A stretch of 11,796 nucleotides of DNA from an uncultured Clostridia bacterium (lineage in GTDB: Bacteria > Bacillota > Clostridia > UBA1381): contig CAKSGP010000020.1 in NCBI GenBank assembly GCA_934454745.1, positions 1-11,796 of the forward strand, in the 5' to 3' direction. Made by a program: the position numbers and the translations under genes. Numbering within the stretch: the stretch's first letter is position 1; each line of letters begins with the position of its first letter. The notes under the pieces were generated by a model. It did no database searches. It saw only the letters and a list, made by a program, of their open reading frames with translations, and was not told the DNA's origin. This document shows positions 7,828-11,796 of this stretch, piece after piece.

Positions 7828-8787
7828 GTGACTTATCCATTGTTGTTAAAACCGCCTGTAAAGGATTACCTTTGGGGCGGAACAAGACTGAAAACCGAAT
7901 ATAATTATGAAACCGACAAGGAAAAAGCCGCAGAGACATGGGTGCTTTCCTGCCATAAGGACGGGTCGGATATTGTGGAAAACGGCGAACTTGCCGGAAA
8001 GACGCTGCCCGAGGTGCTTAAGCTCTGGGGCGATAAGGCAATAGGCAAAAACGCGGCGGCGTTTCCGTATTTTCCGCTTCTTATAAAGCTTATCGACGCA
8101 AAGGACCGTCTTTCGGTTCAGGTTCACCCCGACGATACATATGCGCTTAAAAACGAGGGCGAATTCGGAAAGACCGAAATGTGGTATGTGGTTGACTGCG
8201 ACGAGGGCGCCGAGCTTATTTACGGCTTTAACCGTGAGGTATCAAAGGAAGAATTCGAACGCAGGATAAAGGATAACACTCTTCCCGAGATATGCAATTA
8301 TGTACCCGTTCACAAGGGCGATGTATTCTTTATAGCGGCAGGTACGCTCCACGCCATCGGGGCGGGAATACTTATAGCTGAGGTTCAGCAGAATTCCAAC
8401 ACCACCTACCGTGTTTCGGATTACGGCAGGCTCGGAGCGGACGGAAAGCCGAGACCGCTCCACATTGAAAAAGCGCTTGATGTGACTAAAAGGGAAAGAC
8501 CGCAAATACCGTACGGAAACACAGGCAAGACCGAAAAAACCGACTTCGGCAGCGTAAGACAGCTTGCTTCCTGCAATCTGTTCACTGCCGAGATAATGGA
8601 GCTGAACGGCAGCACATCGCTTAAATATGACGACAGCTTTATATCGGCAGTAGTGCTTGAGGGCGAGGTTGACATAGGCTTCGGCGATGAAAAGCTTACA
8701 GCCGCAAAAGGTGCCGGTGTGTTTATACCCGCAGGCTTGCAGGTAAGACTTTCCGGCAATGCGAAGCTGCTTTTAAGCAGAGTTTAA
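7828..8787 (+). CDS. manA: Class I mannose-6-phosphate isomerase
   Basis: ManA interconverts mannose-6-phosphate and fructose-6-phosphate in the cytoplasm and uses zinc. The 319 residues match the short Bacillus-type enzyme (about 315). LWGGTRL at 15-21 opens the cupin. SVQVHPDD at 96-103 supplies zinc ligands Gln98 and His100, GKTEMWYV at 114-121 supplies Glu117, and AGTLHAIG at 171-178 supplies His175. EVQQNSNTTYRVSDYGR at 185-201 carries the active-site arginine region. The start is GTG at 7828, since TAG lies in frame two codons upstream (7822-7824). It is separated from nagA by an AT-rich gap but lies on the same strand, and its product is also the product of NagB. The cluster thus handles both mannose and GlcNAc, as N-glycan core use would need. 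Confidence 0.93.
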   Translation: MTYPLLLKPPVKDYLWGGTRLKTEYNYETDKEKAAETWVLSCHKDGSDIVENGELAGKTLPEVLKLWGDKAIGKNAAAFPYFPLLIKLIDAKDRLSVQVHPDDTYALKNEGEFGKTEMWYVVDCDEGAELIYGFNREVSKEEFERRIKDNTLPEICNYVPVHKGDVFFIAAGTLHAIGAGILIAEVQQNSNTTYRVSDYGRLGADGKPRPLHIEKALDVTKRERPQIPYGNTGKTEKTDFGSVRQLASCNLFTAEIMELNGSTSLKYDDSFISAVVLEGEVDIGFGDEKLTAAKGAGVFIPAGLQVRLSGNAKLLLSRV

Positions 8788-8800
8788 TTAATTTGGAAAC

Positions 8801-8840
8801 AAAAAACGCATCCGCAGAAAAAATCTGCGGACGCGTTTTT
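8801..8840. terminator. Bidirectional intrinsic terminator between manA and the LRR gene
   Basis: A stem of ACGC + TCCGCAGA (8806-8809, 8811-8818) pairs with TCTGCGGA + GCGT (8824-8831, 8833-8836) around a 5-A loop, with one A-C mismatch. An A-run precedes it and a T-run follows, so it ends transcripts from both convergent genes. The manA stop is 13 nt before and the LRR stop 8 nt after. Confidence 0.93.
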
Positions 8841-8848
8841 ATTTATAA

Positions 8849-10775
8849 TTATGCCAATACTCCGTTCCTTACATAGTACCAAGTACCGTAAAAATAGGTA
8901 GAACCGGTATAATTCCAATCAAGCACACCGTTCGCCACATAATACCATGTGCCATAATAATTTGTGAGTCCTGTGTAGCCCCAATTAAGTATACTTCCCT
9001 CTACATAATACCATGTACCGTAGTAATTGGTAAGACCCGTATAGCCCCAGTTGAGTATGCCACCATCAACATAGTACCATGTACCGCCGTAATTTGTAAG
9101 TCCGGTATAACCCCAGTTAAGTACACCGCCGTCTACATAGTACCAAGTACCGTAGTAATTAGTAAGACCCGTATAACCCCAGTTGAGTACACCGCCGTCT
9201 ACATAATACCAAGTGCCGTAGTAATTTGTAAGTCCGGTATAAGTCCAGTTAACAAAACCGTTTTCAACATAGAACCATCTGCCGCAATAGCTTACAAGTC
9301 CGCTGTAATCGAAGTTCTGATCTCCGTCCTTGAAATACTGCCATTCTCCGTTTATGTATTCAAGGTTTTCACCGAAAACAACTTCCGGTATTTTTGTTGC
9401 ATTGTAGTGCATTCGGGATCTTAACAAAGCTTCATTATTTGAGGTTATCGCAATATCTTCCCATTCCTCTTTGCTTCCGCCGTAAAAAACATCGTAATCC
9501 GCAGACCAAGTGTTGAAAGCACCGCTGTATATTCTCTTTACACTTTTGGGTATAAATATATTTTCAAGGTCGCCACAGGAGAAAAAAGCACTCTCGCCTA
9601 TGCTGACGGTACCATCGGGAATTGTGATATTTTTAAATCCGCAGTCTGAGAACGCGTTTGTGCCGATGTCTTCAATTCCGCTCAAATTAAGCTCGGTAAG
9701 GGCTTCACAGCCCGAAAATGCATATCCGCCGATACTTGCTTTGTCGCCGTTTACGGTAATGCTTGCAAGCTTATCACAATTATAAAATGCCTTGTAACCG
9801 ATGCTTGTCACGCCGCCCTCGATATGTACGCTTGCAAGATCGCCACAATGAAGGAAGGCTTCTTCTCCTATGCTTTTAACACTCGACGGTATTGTGACCG
9901 ATGTAAATCCAGTGCCGTACTTAAATGCGTACTGCTTGATTTCCGAAACACTCTCGGGAATTACAAGCTCTTTTACCAGATTGCCGTTAAGATACAACGC
10001 CGCGTTGTCATTCTCAAGCGGATTTGCGGCAAAGCCCTCAAAATTTATATCGCACCATTTTGAAATATCGGTTATGTTTACTTTTTTAAGACTGTCGCAG
10101 CCGTAGAAAGCCTGTTTACCTATATTGTTTATGCCGCTCGGCAGGGTCACGCTTATAATGCTGTCGCAGGTGTAAAAAGCGTTTTCTCCTATATCCGTGA
10201 TATTTGCCGGTATAACTATGCTTGTAAGACCGTCGCAGCCGCTGAACACACCGCCTTCAAGCTTTTTCATTCCGCCCGGAATTGTTACGCTTGTAAAACT
10301 GCAAAAAGCAAACGCATATTTGCCGATGTTTTTAACAATTTTCGGAAGACTTAATTCCGAAAGACTTTTGCAGTTATAAAACGCATATTCACCGATACTG
10401 ACATTTTCGGCATTGATTACTGCGGTTTCCAAATTTCTGCAATTATCAAACGCTTTCTCGCCTATGGTTTTAACACCTGCCGGAACAGTTATGCCGGTGA
10501 GCTTGAGACAGTTGTAAAATGCCCGTTTTCCGATACCGGTAACACCATTTTCTATAACTACATCTGTTATATCATCCCCCCAAAGGTCCGCACGAATAAT
10601 AATCGCCCGTTGAGCCGTTGCTGCTTATTGTAAGCACCGTTCCGTTAAGCGACCATTTACAGTCGCCGGTTGTACCGCCTGTTGCGGCTTCAGCATTTGC
10701 CGACAAACCGAAGCCTGCGGTCAAAAGGGAAATTGCCGTAACAGCCGAAAGTATTAATGACAATAATTTTTTCAT
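8849..10775 (-). CDS. Secreted BspA-type leucine-rich-repeat protein with wall-binding repeats, frameshifted
   Basis: The intended start is ATG 10775-10773, with AGGAGG (10788-10783) 7 nt upstream. About 640 residues are encoded if the frame is repaired. Residues 1-30 are a signal peptide (MKKLLSLILSAV, cleavage near ANA or AEA). A short strand module follows (CKWSLNGTVLTISSNG), then many LRR units of about 23 residues of the type IGxxAFxxCxxLxxVxIP, up to about residue 460. Eight 22-residue repeats of the type GTWYYVDGGVLNWGYTGL end the protein. LRR proteins of this class are cell-surface binding or adhesion proteins, and the aromatic repeats resemble choline-binding-type wall anchors; both roles are inferred from family. 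The signal-peptide frame meets TGA at 10574-10572, while the LRR frame continues in another frame from about 10580. One base too many is present, so as given the gene is broken. The gene lies 56 nt downstream of a serine recombinase on the same strand, with no promoter seen between. Confidence 0.85.
8852..9370 (-). repeat. 66-bp tandem repeats encoding aromatic wall-binding units
   Basis: Eight units with strict 66-bp spacing (for example ACAT of the conserved YYV block recurs at 8871, 8937, 9003, 9069, 9135, 9201 and 9267) encode 22-residue repeats. Units three and four (9107-9238) are identical in protein, and the end units are more diverged. This suggests recent internal duplication, and copy number may vary between strains. 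Confidence 0.93.
10576..10594 (-). other. Frameshift site in the LRR gene, next to a run of six G
   Basis: On the coding strand, codons for GDYYS run into CGPLGG and a TGA, while the next frame reads WGDDITDVVIENG and continues as LRR sequence. Removing one base between the TCG codon and the GAT codon, including from the six-G run (10576-10581), joins the two. Shifting by one base in the other direction gives a TAA almost at once. Confidence 0.85.
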
Positions 10776-10802
10776 TTTTTCTCCTCCTGAAGCTTTTAAT
10801 CC

Positions 10803-10820
10803 CAAAAGGTGTACCTTTTG
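10803..10820. repeat. Palindrome with 2-nt centre between recombinase and LRR gene
   Basis: CAAAAGGT and ACCTTTTG form perfect 8-bp arms around GT (10811-10812). No T-run follows on either strand, so it is a poor terminator. Serine recombinases cut at short inverted-repeat sites with a 2-bp core, so this could be a crossover site of the adjacent enzyme. It may equally be a dispersed palindromic repeat. No second copy was found in the window. Confidence 0.4.
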
Positions 10821-10831
10821 AAACCCTTTTA

Positions 10832-11431
10832 CTATTCCGTAAACCCGTGTTCCCGTCTTCTGCGGTAAAATGTGGTTCTGCTCATACCGCATTTTTTAAG
10901 CGCCGCCTCTGTTGTAATAAGCTTTTCACCCCACAGCCTTACCGTTTGCGTAAAATCCTCGGGCAACGGTATTTCGGGTCTGCCGCAGCTTATTCCCCTC
11001 AGCTTTGCGGCGGCAATGCCCTCTGCCTGCCGTTTTTTAATGTTTTCCCTTTCGCTTTGCGCGACAAAGGAAAGTATCTGCAGCACCAAATCGGCAATAA
11101 ATGTCCCCATAAGGTCCTTACCTTGCCTTGTGTCCAAAAGCGGCATATCTATAACGCAAATATCAACGCCTATTTCCTTTGTCAGGATACGCCACTGCCT
11201 TTGAATTTCCTCGTAATTGCGACCTAAGCGGTCAATACTTAATATGTAAAGCAAATCGCCCTGCCGCAGTCTTTTAATTAATTTTTTGTACTGCGGTCTT
11301 TCAAAATCCTTTCCCGACTGTTTATCCCTGTAAATATTTTTTCCGTCCACATTACGCTCCGACAGGGCTAACAGCTGTCTTTCCTCATTTTGGTCCGTGC
11401 TTGATACACGGACATATCCATAAATTTTCAC
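10832..11431 (-). CDS. Serine recombinase (resolvase/invertase family)
   Basis: These 199-residue enzymes cut and rejoin DNA at short paired sites, causing inversion or deletion. YVRVSSTDQN at 6-15 carries the catalytic Ser10 and Arg8. DKQSGKDFERPQY at 36-48 and SIDRLGRN at 65-72 hold the conserved active-site arginines. A long helix follows, with SERENIKKRQAEGIAAAK at about 126-143. The C-terminal helix-turn-helix (about 170-196, LITTEAALKKCGMSRTTFYRRR) binds DNA. All key residues are present and the length equals that of Hin/Gin/Tn3-type enzymes, so it is probably active. The start is GTG at 11431-11429, since TGA lies three codons upstream in frame; GGCGGAG upstream (11450-11444) is the ribosome site. 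No transposase or repeat ends mark a transposon here. Its target is not known; the adjacent surface-protein gene is a candidate. Confidence 0.92.
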   Translation of the reverse strand: MKIYGYVRVSSTDQNEERQLLALSERNVDGKNIYRDKQSGKDFERPQYKKLIKRLRQGDLLYILSIDRLGRNYEEIQRQWRILTKEIGVDICVIDMPLLDTRQGKDLMGTFIADLVLQILSFVAQSERENIKKRQAEGIAAAKLRGISCGRPEIPLPEDFTQTVRLWGEKLITTEAALKKCGMSRTTFYRRRREHGFTE

Positions 11432-11466
11432 AATACATCACTCCGCCGTATATTTTACTGTCCTGC

Positions 11467-11494
11467 TTGACAAACGCCTAAAATCGTTTATTAT
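11467..11494 (+). promoter_or_regulatory. Sigma-A-type promoter for the ABC ATPase gene
   Basis: TTGACA (11467-11472) is a perfect -35 box and TATTAT (11489-11494) a good -10 box, at 16-nt spacing. Transcription would start near 11501, giving a leader of about 28 nt before the ATG at 11529, with GGGAGGG (11517-11523) as ribosome site. The other strand has TATAAT at 11498-11493, overlapping it, but without a good -35, so a recombinase promoter here is only possible. Confidence 0.65.
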
Positions 11495-11528
11495 TATATT
11501 GTATACTTCAAAGCTTGGGAGGGTAAAT

Positions 11529-11796
11529 ATGGCTGATATGATACAAATAGAGCATTTGAAAAAATGCTTCGGTGATTTGTGCGCCGTAAACGATTTGAGC
11601 TTTCGCGTCAAAGAGGGTGAATTGTTTGCGTTTTTAGGTGTGAACGGCGCGGGCAAATCCACAACGATAAATATCATTTGCGGACAGCTTAAGAAAGACG
11701 GCGGCAGTGTAGAAATATGCGGAACCGACCTCGACAAAAAGTCCGACCTTATAAAGCGCAGTCTCGGCGTGGTTTTCCAATGCTCTGTGCTTGATA
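11529..11796 (+). CDS. ABC transporter ATP-binding protein (N-terminal part, cut by window end)
   Basis: The first 89 residues belong to an ABC ATPase. The Walker A loop GVNGAGKSTT lies at 37-46 and the Q-loop Gln84 in VVFQCSVLD at 81-89. The start MADMIQIEHLKKCFGD and the NGAGKST form of Walker A suggest the multidrug/antibiotic-type (DrrA/CcmA-like) exporter group rather than a sugar importer, whose ATPases usually have SGCGKST. The substrate cannot be told. The gene is divergent from the recombinase and has its own promoter and ribosome site. Membrane partner genes, if any, lie beyond the window. Confidence 0.9.
   Translation, partial: MADMIQIEHLKKCFGDLCAVNDLSFRVKEGELFAFLGVNGAGKSTTINIICGQLKKDGGSVEICGTDLDKKSDLIKRSLGVVFQCSVLD

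Noticed and set aside
8705..8713. CAAAAGGTG inside manA as a second copy of the recombinase-adjacent palindrome
   Set aside because: Only one arm plus one core base matches, it lies within conserved coding sequence, and no second arm follows.
10430..10432. LRR gene starting at a TTG at 10432
   Set aside because: LRR codons continue upstream in the same frame to about 10580, and a signal peptide with ATG and AGGAGG lies at 10775; a frameshift explains the break better.
10572..10600. Programmed -1 ribosomal frameshift at the G run
   Set aside because: The LRR frame needs a +1 (or -2) shift; the -1 frame reaches TAA within a few codons.
10832..11431. Transposon carrying the serine recombinase
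   Set aside because: No transposase, long terminal inverted repeats or target duplications were seen around it; it is the size of a stand-alone resolvase/invertase.

Overview
The window looks like chromosome from a low-to-moderate GC, anaerobic, gut-type member of the Bacillota, class Clostridia (Oscillospiraceae/Lachnospiraceae-like). This is inferred from strong AGGAGG-type ribosome binding sites, a BspA-type leucine-rich surface protein ending in GTWYYV-type wall-binding repeats, and a NahK-centred amino-sugar cluster of the kind found in gut bacteria. No rRNA, tRNA, CRISPR array or complete insertion sequence was seen.

Left part (1-7720, + strand) is one catabolic gene cluster: the tail of an unidentified gene; a GH94 disaccharide phosphorylase; a cytoplasmic SGNH/SASA-type carbohydrate acetylesterase; an N-acetylhexosamine 1-kinase (nahK); a sugar-phosphate nucleotidyltransferase; glucosamine-6-phosphate deaminase (nagB); and N-acetylglucosamine-6-phosphate deacetylase (nagA). 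After a 107-nt AT-rich gap comes a class I mannose-6-phosphate isomerase (manA, 7828-8787). Together they suggest intracellular processing of an imported GlcNAc-containing oligosaccharide, plausibly chitobiose or an N-glycan core. Esterase trimming, phosphorolysis and NahK would give GlcNAc-1-phosphate. This could go to a nucleotide sugar or, through a mutase not present here, to GlcNAc-6-P and on via NagA and NagB to fructose-6-P. ManA would feed mannose into the same pool. The substrate is inference.

A strong bidirectional terminator (8801-8840) separates this from the right part. There, on the - strand, lie a serine recombinase (10832-11431) and, 56 nt downstream, a secreted LRR protein (8849-10775). 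A divergent ABC-transporter ATPase (11529 to window end) has its own good promoter.

Two genes are visibly broken as given. The GH94 gene has an in-frame amber codon at 190-192, where the family has a conserved Trp. The LRR gene carries a one-nucleotide frameshift between about 10576 and 10594. A short palindrome with a 2-nt centre lies between the recombinase and the LRR gene. No clearly new multi-gene system was found; the most interesting points are the two lesions and the recombinase/surface-protein pair.
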